64,000 nucleotides of DNA from Hoplostethus atlanticus (lineage: Eukaryota; Chordata; Actinopteri; Trachichthyiformes; Trachichthyidae): contig JAXDDX010000010.1 of the NCBI GenBank assembly GCA_034670405.1, positions 2,070,001 to 2,134,000 of the forward strand, read 5' to 3'. The notes under the pieces are model-generated. The model had not been told where the DNA came from. It made no database searches and saw nothing but the letters and a program-made list of their open reading frames with translations. This document shows positions 46,494 to 58,700 of the stretch, one piece after another; positions within the stretch are counted from its first letter, which is position 1, and every line of letters starts with the position of its first letter. Position numbers and translations under genes: made by a program.

Positions 46494-46527
46494 TCAATCA
46501 ATCAGTGTGATTGATTGAAGTGACGTC
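46494..46527. promoter_or_regulatory. Perfect PBX/HOX-like palindrome next to a CRE-like site
   Basis: TCAATCAATCA (46494-46504) and TGATTGATTGA (46508-46518) are exact 11-bp reverse complements with a 3-base centre. TGATTGAT is a known PBX-HOX composite binding word. TGACGTC (46521-46527), a CRE/ATF-like word, follows three bases... on the same side. The arrangement is seen directly; function is inferred. Confidence 0.4.
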
Positions 46528-47829
46528 TTTTTCCTTGGCTTTTCCGTTGATGAAGTTTGAGTTTCTGTAGGTGGGGTCTGTTCAGCCATGGTGGCTATTG
46601 CTGCTCATGCTAATGCTGTTTCTATGTCTCTGGGATCTGAACCTTAGTAGGGGAGGTGTATGTTGCTTTAAGACGTGTGACACCTGTGCACATACTTCAC
46701 ACTTTTGAATCTGATTAGTGTGATCTTGTGAGTTGACAAAGTGTGAATTTGGGTGACATTTGTCTTTCACTACATTGTGTTAGGATGTAGTCTATAATTA
46801 AAAACTCTTCACTATGATTACATAGTGATGTATGAGTGGTTAACAATTTTGTTCTATCTTGAGAAAATAGGTTTGTCACATAGTAAGGGGAGTAAGAATA
46901 CGCCTACACCTTCACGTGTGACCGATTAGTAGGTTGTAACGTCACTATATAAAGGTTATAGCAGAGCAATGGCTGTGGCGCACTGATTCTCTCCCCTGAA
47001 CCTCAACCTGTTTTCTAGAGGCACCAGGGTCTTCATCAGAATCTGTTAAAAGTAGGTTACATTGTAACAAAGAGCAAACAAGTCTGTTTTATTTCAAGTC
47101 TGATTACATATCCTAATTCCTTCCAATAAGATCCAAACTGGGTGACATACCACCATCCACCTGGGCCAGGTGTCTCCCAAGTCACCGTTTACAAAGCCAC
47201 TGATGGCAGTCTGGCCCAGATACAAGCCACGGAGAGAGCGCTGGGTCCCCTCTCCTCCTCCCCTGGGTCCCCTCTCCTCCTCCAGTGGCCTGCCCGGGGC
47301 TCTGAACAACATTTACAACATTTACTGCCGCAGTTACCTTTTGCCATTCAATATATTTTATCTTGTTTGTAACGCCAGAGCTGAGGCCTCCAATAGACTT
47401 TTTCTTTTTTTCAGTTTCGCTTCTTCACTAATGCTTTCGCCATTTCTTCTCAGGAAATAAAACAACAACGATGCACATTGATATGCAAACCAGGCTAATT
47501 GGGGGTGTGTTGGAAGCCATTTATGGTAAATTATGGATACGGCCACGAGGCTTGTGCACGTACACACAATTTCAGGATGATTGATCAGGGAAAATCACGT
47601 ATGAACATGCATACACAGGGTTTAATAAATCTGATGAAAGGACGCATGCTTCCTATTTTAAGTCTTCATGAATCTGGCCCCTGGTGTTTAGAACAGCAAA
47701 TGTAAAACCTTTCATTAACTGTTGCATATACAGCACTATTGTGTTATATTGGCAATCAAGTGTAGAAAAATGTATATTTATTTATATGAAAATGTGATAG
47801 ATTATTAATTTAGGAACGTTTCCTAACTT

Positions 47830-47925
47830 ACCTCTTACTTTTATTACTTCTACTTTAGTACATTTGTAGTGGAGTAACAATTTGTCTTCTTGAGTGAAAT
47901 ATTTCTTCCCACCTCTACTCTCTCG
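47830..47925 (-). mobile_element. End fragment of a hAT-like MITE
   Basis: acttctactttagtacattt leads into ttcttcccacctct, resembling an inverted copy of the CAGAGGTGG-type terminus at 1521. Only one end is visible. Confidence 0.45.
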
Positions 47926-48679
47926 CTCTCTCCTTCCCCAACAGACAGAGTGATTGATCTGATACACCATTGAGTCAGATTACATTATGCAGTTCTCACT
48001 GATAAGAGAATAGTAAAACAACTATTTTCGTTCTCCTTATCTCCTCCAAGAGGCTGTGTTTCTAAAGAGAACTGGACTCCCAGGCTAGATATCATTATTC
48101 ATTTTGATCCAAGTCCTTCGGTACTGATTACTCTTTACGGGTCAAGAAAATTCCCACCAACAGGCAGACATACAGTACAATACAGTAGGCTCACTTTTGT
48201 TTAACATTATCAAATGAATCCCGTGTATAGCATGAAACCAAGTTGCACAAGGAAGGAGGCTGCCTTCCTTCCTTCATCTTAATCATTCCAGTCAGGTGTT
48301 GAATGTGGAGCTTCTTCCTGAAATTCCCACTTTAAACCCAGTCTTGTTTAAAGTCAGGGGTCAGCACAGTGAGTGCAGGAATTTCAGCTTCATCCCACCC
48401 TCTCACCCCTGAGAGCAATCACAAACCCAATCCTACTGCTCACCTCTGGGAGGAATGGAGGCCTCTGGTATGTATTGGTATAAATCATTATAGTGGCCAT
48501 AGCTGAGAGTTACTATGCAGCTACAGTGAGATTACAATGTCATATAAAAAACACACTTCACATTGATTTGAGACCACACATAATAAGATGTGCAATGAAT
48601 ATTTAACTATATAATACATTACTATATAATTCTTTCTGAAAAGTCCCAATAGGATGGCAGAGTTTCTGGTTTTGTTTCA

Positions 48680-48840
48680 CTGTTATTTATCCAGGGAAGG
48701 TTTTGCTGAGTACATATGCTCTTTTTCACATTCACATAGTCGCATACACTCCTAGGAGTAGGCAGCTTCACTGGAGCAACTGGGGCTCAGTACCTTGCTC
48801 AAGGGCACCTCAACAGTAGTTGCTGATGGAGGGGAGTGTT
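48680..48840 (-). mobile_element. Fish SINE-like repeat, family B, copy 1 (antisense)
   Basis: ttatttatccagggaaggtt and ttgctcaagggcacctcaac are the reverse of blocks in the plus-strand copy at 52437-52694. The tRNA-like head is missing or decayed. Confidence 0.6.
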
Positions 48841-51275
48841 TCTCATTCAAGAACATATGCAATAAACATTTCACAAACACATTCAGTCTAGCCACAGTTT
48901 CTCTGTTATGTATGCTGCTATGAGAGGCCAATGCCAAAGTGCTCACATCAGAGGAAGAGAGAGAGTGAGAGTGCTGTGCAAACCCATTGTAGGGGCCGAG
49001 CCAAAAACGTCTGGAATATTTGCTCTGGGCTTGCCTGATTTAGTGTTCTGGCATTTTGGATTAAGACGGGCAGGTTAAAACACTTCCCAGGCATTTCCTG
49101 ACGGTACACTGTAGGCGGATACATTTTGGCTGCCAGACAAACCTGTCCACGTGATCTGGTTCAGATGAATACAAGGGGTCATGCTCTTTCTCTTCCTCTC
49201 TCTCTCCCCCTCTCTCTTCCTCTGTGTCAGATCCCATGGAAGACCCCACTGACCCCATTTTGTATCCCTGGGATCAGATCTGTGTCAAATAGTATTTACA
49301 AATAATTTATAGTGTTTGTTTGGAGATGGAGATGAATTATATGAAATTTACTTTCTTATTGCAGTCATGGTATTGTCCTATGCGTCAACCCCTGCCCAGT
49401 AGGTACTCAAGGTATCGGTTAAAACAAACTTTAACAAACACTATTGCCAAATACTTCTTCACCCAGCTCAGTCTGGCATTTCATAGCATTATTCCCGCCA
49501 TATTGGAGCATATTACATATTATTTTTATTCATCACTATTACATATTTTTGCAATAATCAACTACATTCAATGATTTCTTATTAAGGTATTTCTTATTGC
49601 ATGTATTTTGTAGTTCAACCTGTGATTGAGTTTATATTTGATGTAGGTTTTTCAGATAGTTTTAACGGCCACAAAGACCGTAGACATTTTGTGGCTAAAA
49701 CATCTACCTTCAACATAAGAGATTCAGCACACATTTAATTTTGTGTGAGGAGAATAACTCTCCCACCACAATGTGGCTTAACCTCGCCTCACGTCCGTTA
49801 CCATTTTCAACAACACAGACAGATCAATGTGGCTGAAGAAGACAAGAGCCTTCGCCAACGTTGCGTTTCTCGAGTGCTAGAGATGACACAAACAAGACAA
49901 AGTCAAACGGCTCTTTTGAATGATTCACCACAACTTTGAAAAGATATATTTTTTTTATTCAATGCCACACTCCTCCACTCTGAAAAGTGGAGCTTTAGAG
50001 ACAGTTTATCGAATAGACAGCAGGCGAAAAAAGCATCGGACCAGAGGTAGAGGATATCAATAGCATGCCAGGCCTAATGGTCAGTGTTTAATGATCGTGC
50101 ATAGTTTCCTGTTTCTATCCATTACTAGTGCAGTGGATTGTCCTATGGCATTAACTTTCCCTCAAAGCACCAAACTTGACAAGGACATCTACAAATTACT
50201 GCCCCCTTGTGGGTCTCATTATGGGCAAATAAAAACAAAGAAAGATTGGACACTCGCGCTTCATTCCTTCACTTGTTCCAGAATTATTGGACAGGGCGTA
50301 GAAGTCATCTGAATAACACTGATTTCCTGCATTTTTCCAGGAGAGAGCGGGGTTTAGCAGCATTATTACCCCACACCTGTCGATGCTCACATCCCCATAA
50401 TCCTCTCACGCCTTTGTTTATCTTGTTTGTGTCAACTGCCATGGATGGGAAAAATCCTCTTTATCGTAAAGATAATCTCAAATTAGTGTTACAACAACTG
50501 CTGTTATTCTCACTTTAAAACCCTGATAATATAGAAGTCTTATCTCTTGGTAGATATTACAAAGAATACTGTATGTTTGAGGACAAAAGGCTCATTCTTT
50601 GCTTTTGTCAATACAAGATAAGCGCATAGCTGTGATAAGGTGATAGTATACTGCCTAATGTGGTTCCTCTGGAAGTGGAAGTGCACACTGATGCTCTCGT
50701 GTGTCAATGCGTCCTCCGTCTCCACATCATACTAAATATAGTTTACAGTATATAAAACATTTCAGAGGTGCTTCTCAACACCTTGGCATTTTACACACAA
50801 TTTTATGATGTCTGTGTACGAGCTGCCCTCAGCAGGCATAATAGCCTTAAAGTGTCGATTTGGGATCTGCTTCCCCGCCCCCTGTGCTTATCTTCACTAT
50901 TAGTAGGTAAATTGCACTGCTGACTCCAGGTTTGCATTAAAAGGCCACTTCACTCTATATCCTTTTATAGCAGGACCAACCCTGTCTGAGTAACAGTAGG
51001 AGCACCTATGATTCAGATCAGGGTCCTTTTATCAGATTTTTCCATCTTTACATTTTCAGTGATTTAACTTACTGGGCTTTTATCACTGTACAAGATGCTC
51101 ACGAACATCTGGCCTAACAATGGTTTGACTTATGTTTAGCACTTGTTCATCGATGATCTCAGATGGAGACAAAGACGATATAACTTCAAATTGAAAACCC
51201 TCACAATTAAAGGGCACTGACAAAAATAAAGACAAAAGTTTCATGCAAACTTAGGATTCTTCTCTCATCTTCAGT
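48841..51275. other. Intergenic, no gene recognised
   Basis: Mostly unique sequence. Short frames at 49320-49574 and 50207-50518 have no motif I know. Confidence 0.4.
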
Positions 51276-51890
51276 GTGCCTTTTGCAGTGGGTAGGAATC
51301 CTTACACAAAAAATAAATATATAAAGGAATCAATAAAGGGAAGGACTTATTCTTCTCATGGTGCACTTCTCGGGTCTTTATCAAGCTGCACCCTCCCACC
51401 CCTATTTTCCAATACCGATTCTCTCACCCCTTTCAGCGCAAGTGAGTGGATTCTCCTCCTCTTGGGAGATAAGCAGGGTGCCCTTTCTTCACCGGAGAGA
51501 CACAACAATAAGAATTCAGCATTCGTCCTCTGTGTAAAAACAAAACAAAACACAAAACCCAGGCTCCTTGTCCCGCCGCAGAAAATGTCATCCTGGCCCT
51601 GCAATAAATCACATGGGGTTGTGATGTGTTTACTTATTACAGTGAGGTGCATCGCTGTCATCCACGTTCTTATTTACTCCTGTGGCCCTCCGGACGCCCC
51701 TCCCTAACTCACTTCCATTCCTACTCCATCGTTCCCCTCCTTTTCTCCCTCCCCCTTTCTCTCTCTCTGTCTCATTCTTTCTTACCAGATGGCACCCCAT
51801 AATATCAGTGTGTATCTCTACGTGCACATAATCCCAAGTATTTGTTGCAAAAAAATCACATGTAGACACATAAGCCTCCATAACCATACA

Positions 51891-51944
<54 letters not shown>

Positions 51945-52436
51945 CGTGCACACCACAACATTCCTTTTAAAGAGAGCCCGATCAAGCAAATATTTCCACT
52001 AACCAGCTCCTTCAACTGAGATCCCACCTAGAATCCTCCAGACGAGAATTTCCTGAATATTAGAGAACGGTGGAGTCGCCGTTGAATTGTTCTCATAAAA
52101 TGACACCAGACACCAAAACTGATTCCCTGTAGAGATAGTTACTCTGCTCCTTATCAGAAGATAGAAGCTCTTGTCAGAGTGACACAAAGGAAACTGATCG
52201 GTAGCAATAAGCACACAGTCTCATTTCATCATCTCATTTCAAAACTCAAATAAAACGTTTTCTTAAAAAACAATGTCTTATAGAATAACGTGAAATATCA
52301 AAGTCTTATAACGCAACAAATGACAAACCTCAGTGTCTCAGTATCCTTACAGTACAGCACATCTGCTTGGCCGTTCCGCCTTGGTCACTCTGGCATTTCT
52401 ATTACTCTGGTAGCAGAAGCTTAAAAGGTACAAGGG
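51276..52436. other. Intergenic with CA tract
   Basis: A 143-codon plus frame (51276-51707) has no recognisable motif and no splice context. The CA run at 51892-51942 is listed separately. Confidence 0.35.
51892..51942. repeat. (CA)n microsatellite
   Basis: A perfect CA run of about 50 bases. Confidence 0.97.
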
Positions 52437-52694
52437 GTTGGAACAACATACTTGTGACCAGAAGGTTGTTGGATTGTCTGGGATAAAGCGAGCAGGGAAA
52501 GTAAATATTTAATGCTCTCCCCTCCCTCAACAACTACTGTCAAGGTGCCCTCAAGCAAGGCACCTACCCCCTTCTCACTGGAGCTGCTCAATGGACTGTG
52601 GTTACACTGGGCAGCCAGTGTAGCTGTAGGAATGTGATGCAGCGCAGGAAGATGTGCACTGAGCAAAACCCTTCCATGGATAAGTAAAGATAAA
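52437..52694 (+). mobile_element. Fish SINE-like repeat, family B, copy 2
   Basis: The best copy of the family: a decayed B-box-like head (agaaggttgttggattgtct), then aatgctctcccctccctcaa, gtgccctcaagcaaggcacc, a ggttacactgggcagc block and the tail ctgagcaaaacccttccatg plus gataagtaaa. It is shared with 48680-48840 (antisense), 56838-57115 and 58530-58700. Confidence 0.65.
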
Positions 52695-54424
52695 AACTGC
52701 GCTGTTTGTGTACTTTATGTTTACTCTGTAGGGGTTACAGCAGGACAACCAAAGGGAGGTCTGCTCTCTCCCAGCATGACATAAAAGATAGTTTGATAAA
52801 AGCAAAACCAGGCAATTACAGTTCTCGCCAGAGACTCAGAGGCCATAGCCTGTTGTAGGGACAGTGCCTTCGCCATCAAGTCTCTGGAGTGGGACAACAC
52901 TGCCTGATGTTTGATGTTTAACTCTCATTATCCACAATCAGGAATTTATAATATATCATATAAATTTTAGGTATGTTCATATGCATTATTAAAGAATTTG
53001 ACTTAAACTTGACTGACTAGATAACACAAACTGGAGGTCTGTTTTTCTTCAATGTCTACAAACATTACTGACATGAGCTTGTTCAAACTACATACAACAC
53101 TCAAGTTTAGTTGGCACATGTTCTCTGTCCTATCAGCAACTCTACCTCGCTACTGTATCTGCAGTTTGTTGGATTAAAACATTCAAAACATACACAAACC
53201 TCGTAGTACAACAGGGATGCCATTACTAGCGCTCTACTTTCTTCCAAAAAAACATTTTCAACATTGAATATCAGTTTTTTGTGACACTCATTTTCAGAAA
53301 TGATGTGTGTGTGTGCGTGTGCCTGTGTGTGGAGGGTGGGTACAACAACTAAGCCATAACACCTTCTCCATTTAAAGTTACTATATCCCTTCCTCCAGCT
53401 TATTTAATCTTGGATTAGTCATGGCTGCTGTTGCTGTTAGATGCTGCAATACTGAGTGAATAGAACGTACAAATGAATGTAATAGGTTTTTTTTTTTCTT
53501 GTGTGGCAAAATGGAAAACTAACTTAATAGTTTGCAAATTTCTCACATTTTAGTTCAGTCTATCCTGTTCCATATTGCCCCTTGCGCAATAGGTGTAAGG
53601 GGCAGCCACATGTCATTTTCAATTCATTTTCAATGAGAGGTGACCGTTGTCTTGACTGGGCTGATGACACATTGTGGATGGACAGATTTGTCTCCAACAG
53701 TTAAGCCAATTAGAATTGAGGAGGCGTTCCTAGGTTTGTTCAGGGAAAAATCTTGGTGAACATTGAGACCTTGGATGAGACTATAGTGCAGTGTACACCA
53801 TCCTGTTGTTGTACGACTCATCATCAAAGTATTACAAAACAAGACGGACAAAACAGAGAAAGCCTGGCATAATGTTAGTATTCCCATTCCAAAAATTCCC
53901 AACGGACAGAAATCTATCTGTCAAAACGTCCGTCTAGATTCTGCACCGAACGGTCAGGTTTAAAACTTACATCCAGGGAAACCTCCAGTTTCCATATAGG
54001 AATGCAACCCACATTTTCCTGCAGACATTTTAAATGCTATGTTTGTTGGTGACATCTGCAAAGCCTCTATTGATTTGATAAAGAATGAAGTTGAGCCAGC
54101 TCTGAGAACAGGCTGTTAGACCTCTTGTGCTGGCTGCTGGACTCAACAAGTTCATAATTGTTGTGTTTGTCCCTGGGCTCTCTGCCTACAGCTGCTGAGC
54201 CTACTGAGCTGAAGGCATTTCTAAGGGAGCCAGGTACTGAAACAGAAGTTGGTTAGGTGAAGGACATCCTTTTGTACAAGAAAGATAAGTCATTCTTTGC
54301 TACCTGTCTCAGTGCTTTCCTGGCTCCTATTTCCAGACATTTAACGCATGCACTCTTTATTTTTGACTTCCCCTAATGTTGTTTAATTTAAATTTCTTGA
54401 ATTTAATCTCATACTACTGATCTT
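52695..54424. other. Intergenic, no gene recognised
   Basis: It includes a GT-rich patch near 53305-53335 and a T-run at 53488. A 90-codon minus frame at 53630-53902 has no recognised motif. Confidence 0.4.
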
Positions 54425-54475
54425 CTTATTGTAAGTTGCTCTGGGCCAGAATGCAATATAAATGCCTAATATGTG
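54425..54475 (+). mobile_element. Fish SINE/LINE tail fragment
   Basis: ttgtaagttgctctgggcca followed by gaatgcaatataaatgcc resembles the common fish tail gtaagtcgctctggataag with decay. No head is visible. Confidence 0.45.
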
Positions 54476-56289
54476 AAAATGAAAAATTTAATGAAAATTT
54501 AAGAATAAATGGTGCAGTGCTTGTGCTTAGGATGTGAGCCAATGATGAAATGTTGCTCTCTGTTTAAAATCTACCAATGTACCATGAACATGCTGTGCTA
54601 TGTGTCACCACAGGTCCCTGGAGTGATGCAGACAAAATGTCAATGCCTTGGCATGATGGCTAGTAGGCCACATATTGGATTTGAATCATTGTTGCAGTAG
54701 GGGATGGCATTTGTAAATCTAATATATCAACTTGGTCATGAATAAATAGTGCTCCAATAATGCCGATTCGGGGTAATGCTTGTGTCTTGTCCAGGTCTGT
54801 GGTGAGAAATGGTCTGTGCTTCGAGATTAATCATGCTTGACCACAGGGATCAGCCGGTGGCTCCTGGATGTCCGGGGGCCAGCAGCAGACCTGAGTGACT
54901 CTGTGGGGTCAAAATGAATTAATCGGCAGCCTGCCTGCTGAGCTATCTCCGCTACCTCCAGGTAAGGTCCATATACTCTAGAGGGTGAGGTGAAAGGTTG
55001 GGAGGGGCAGGAGGGGCAGCAGGAAATAAGTGGGAAATTATCTGCCTGCTCTAATAGCTGAAACAGTTCCCTTTAGGGAGTTATGTTTTGTCTGATAAAC
55101 AAGAACAAAATAAGATAATGGTTATACAAAAAGCTTGTAAAAATACTAGAGAATAATTTCAAGAGAGACAAAACTCAAATGCCCTCAATTAAAAACAATA
55201 AACAATAAACCAACCAAAATGAATCAAAATACTTGATACAGGTTATATGATACAAATTTACTCATTTTGTTGATGTTGGAGTCAATTATTCTTTCTCTTA
55301 TACCTTTAATGTTAGTGATTAGGAATAAAGAGTTATGTGAATCGATGGGCATTAGAGTACACTACATATATTGTCCCTTTATGTGGAAACTTTATTTTAA
55401 TGTGAGTGTACTGTGTGTGTGGCTAGTGAGTGAACTCAAATAATGGGACACTTAACTCAGTGAGGCGCAAAACACTTCAATGGATGCAATTAAAGCAAGG
55501 CAAGACTCATTTTTCAATGCAGTCATGCCTATCAAATTGATCACACAATTCAGTTTCTGAAATAGCAAAAGGGATAAAAAAAATAACATACAGTCAGCAG
55601 TTTCTATTCATACCTTTCCTCACATGCGTCTGCTCTCTCGGCGTTTTCAGGTGATGATGTAGTGCAGCGAGCAGATGAGTGGTTGGAGAAGTGGAGCGGG
55701 GATCTCAGTGCTGCTGCTCCGTGGTTACAATGTGCGTGTCAGCAGGATAGCACAAAGGCCCTGTACACACAACGCTGTCTTTTAGACGATGCCTTGTCAA
55801 GAGGAAGGTCAGCTGAACGTGGAAGCTAGACAAATTACACATCACCACTGACAAAGGAGCAAGAGAGCGAGAGGACAGCACTGTGGGTCCCAGAGCCTGG
55901 ATTTGTCTCACATGAGTAATGATACTGACCGATGGTGGATCATACATGTCATCAGTGTGAGCACAGGCTTTCAGAAGCCTCAGATCCAGTCCCTGAAAGG
56001 GCTGTTAGTTTCCTAGGCCCCTGGCCTTCTCCCCTGGGTGGTCATTAGTGATGGCTTAAATGCCTTCTCATGTCCACCAGTAGATGGCGTGAATGTTCTG
56101 ACTGTGCTTCCAGAGGTACTGGCTGAGGATGGAAGCTCTCTGCCTTTTCTGGCGGTCTTTAGAATAATGTTACTGAGTTATATAAGAGTGCAGCATCTCT
56201 CAACAGGCTCTCCATAAGAAATTATGCGTTAGATCTCAACCGAAAGTCCTCCCTTTTTTTCTTTTTGTCACTGCGCAGAGCTGCAGCAG
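54476..56289. other. Intergenic, no gene recognised
   Basis: Unique-looking sequence. A donor-like ccag/gtaagg at about 54959 is not preceded by any frame I recognise. Confidence 0.35.
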
Positions 56290-56420
56290 AGAGCCACCAA
56301 AATGTATTTTTTTCTTCCCCTCCAGAGTGATAGAAAAATCCTGCTTTGATCACTGACCTAATTAATGAAGCAATTGATGAATGTAAATACCAGATTAGTT
56401 ATGCAAATGATCACAGCGCA
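56290..56420. other. Candidate noncoding regulatory block
   Basis: This stretch contains TAATTA (56359-56364), caattgatgaatg and a perfect octamer ATGCAAAT (56401-56408), followed by an A-rich run to about 56453. The motif density resembles developmental enhancers, but conservation is untested. Confidence 0.25.
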
Positions 56421-56622
56421 AAAAAAAAAAGAAAAGGAAAAAAAAGAAAAAAATCCCTCTTAGGAACTTCTGAGGGCTCCGAAATTATGCATGAGACAAG
56501 ATCTTGTTCATGATACATTTAAGAAAAAGACAGATAAACAAAAATAAAGCTGTGGATTAGAGACTGCAGCAGAGGGCTTTTAGGATGGAAGTGATCTGAG
56601 GCAGGATGAAGGGGATTGGTAA

Positions 56623-56635
56623 CCCCCCCCCCCCC
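56623..56635. repeat. Poly-C run
   Basis: Thirteen consecutive C bases. Confidence 0.9.
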
Positions 56636-56837
56636 GCTTTATAATGCATCCATTTTGTTAAAGGCAATTTCTGGCATTTTCAACCTGTTATTTCACTTCA
56701 CCAGGCACTTCACATATTGCACAAAACGGCTGTTTAGCATTGCTAGCACTTCTAATGAAGCAACCAAATGGTAGCAGCTAGTTGCAAGCTGACCAGTAAG
56801 CTGATTTTAACTGATATGTCAGTTGAGGTCAAATCAT

Positions 56838-57115
56838 GGTCCAAACTGAGAATGGATGGAGAAGGAGTTGTGACTCGAAGGTTGCTGGATCAAATATCTG
56901 GACTGGTGGGGGGGAAAGACCTTGGCTGTGAAAGAAAATGAATAATCCCTCCTTCCTAACCCCAGCAGCTTCAGTGGAGCTATCCAGTGTCCTACAGCTG
57001 AAGACTGTGGTTTTACTGGGCAGCTCCAACACATAAATGATCATTGTGTGTGCAGCGGGGCATTACTGAAGAAGAGAACGCATGCTCAGCAAAACCTCAC
57101 TGGATAAATAAGGGG
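56838..57115 (+). mobile_element. Fish SINE-like repeat, family B, copy 3
   Basis: A B-box-like gaaggttgctggatcaaat, then ctgaagactgtggttttact, gggcagctccaa and the tail tgctcagcaaaacctcactg plus gataaataagg. It is diverged from copy 2 but in the same order. Confidence 0.6.
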
Positions 57116-58529
57116 TACAAAATGTGACAGCTTGACTCAGATTTTAAATGTTATGGAAAATGTGAGGGAAAAGTACAATTTACTTCATCACCAACTACCT
57201 TGTTAAATCTGAACAACAAATCGTTTGACATCTTGACAAGAGATGGGAACGGGAACTTTACACTTCCACTGATGGGCTGTGATGTGGGGAGAAAATAATG
57301 CTAAAAAGCTGAGAGGCTTAAAAAAAGTCCAGCTTTCTAAAATTACCTGAATTTTTCCGGCTGTCTGTGCCATGTACTAATAAGGATCAGAGGCCCTCCA
57401 TATGCTCCTCATGTCCCTTTCTGCACTGGAGAGTCCAGGGATTAAGAGGCTTGTGCTGGAAATGAAGCCAAACTGGCCTGAACTTTCCCAGCGCGAGAGG
57501 GCAGAGAGAGAGAGATGCTCATTCTCACTACTGTACTTAAACTTCTTGTTTGCACGCACACTTACTCATGACTTATGACCACCAGACTTTGTGGACATTG
57601 GACATTGTGTCTCAACAAATGTGTGACACATTTTACATTTATTGTATAATAGATATGCTATGGTATTTAGACACTGGTACCTTTAGGGTATGAAAAGCAT
57701 GGCTTCTTCCTGGGTCAGAATTGTTTCTTCTGCATTATGTAATCCCTCCAACCTCCATGTAAGCATGTGCATCTTAAACCTCTAGTAAAGATCTCCTCAC
57801 TCCCCCTGAACACTAATGACGGTGTCTCTGGTGTTCAGGGTTATCACGGCAGCCCAGAATCCATTGTGCCTACCATTATCTGGGCAGATTTGCATGGGTA
57901 AGTGGCAGCACTCTAGTGAAGCTGAGGTGCTGTGCAGTACGATTCTGAACCAAGGCCAAGGAGCTGAAGCACAAGCCTTGTCTTCCAGCCTTCTAAGGGG
58001 GGGCCAACGGCGTGCGCTCCCACTTTGCTCCTCTCTGTGGTCCTCAAGAGCCAGCTGTCATGTTGTGCTACCACAGAGCATGAGTCTGAAAAATGATATT
58101 CAGTGTTCAGAGCTCTGATCACTTTGATTTGAGGTTTTACATGACATCAAACATATCCAAAGTGATACTATGCTGTAACAAATATGTCAACTGTTTTTTG
58201 AAATCACTTATTGAAAGTTCTTGCAAAAGTGGGCTCTAAGAGGGAAAACAATCTTGCTGACCTTGAGCCAGTGGTTCAGTGAGTTCTGAACTATTGGCAA
58301 ATGCCTATTGAAAAATGCCTCCATGGTAACCAACTTTGTGGCAGAGAGCTGCTCACAACTCTAAGAGTTCCACCATTGATTGACTCAAAGGTGGCGAAAC
58401 CGATCTCAATAGAAAGGCAAGACACAATTGGCTAACTTAAGGCCAGTTTTGGGGTACTAGAGCATTGTACAGCTTGATTAACAAAGCCCACATGAGATGG
58501 CATCATCAAGGAAAGAACACAGACAGCAG
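57116..58529. other. Intergenic, no gene recognised
   Basis: A 100-codon plus frame (57816-58118) has no recognised motif. No repeats are identified. Confidence 0.4.
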
Positions 58530-58700
58530 TAGCCAGAAGGTTAGAAGGTAAGCGGGTTTGTGAAGGTTGGAAAATCTGGGTGGGAAAAGTGATGGGGAAA
58601 GTAATGCTCTCCCTTCCCTCAATAATTAAGCTGCCCTTCAGCAAGGCACTTAATCATGCACAATTGAAAGCTACATCTATAAAAGCTACATCTATAAAAT
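58530..58700 (+). mobile_element. Fish SINE-like repeat, family B, copy 4 (truncated)
   Basis: ccagaaggttagaaggtaag, gggaaagtaatgctctccct and ttcagcaaggcacttaatca match the left half of copy 2. It ends in a tandem duplication of aaagctacatctata (58667-58699). Confidence 0.55.

Larger units (their letters stand above)
46054..48679. other. Intergenic with repeat fragments
   Basis: No recognisable gene. It contains the palindrome above, a transposon-like block around 47560-47690 (ending gaatctggcccctggtg) that I cannot classify firmly, and a MITE end at 47830-47925. Confidence 0.4.

Noticed and set aside
51276-51707. 143-codon plus-strand frame
   Set aside because: Low-information sequence with no known motif or exon boundaries.
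54900-54965. Exon ending at the gtaagg donor near 54959
   Set aside because: No reading frame across it matches a known protein and no acceptor-bounded exon was evident.
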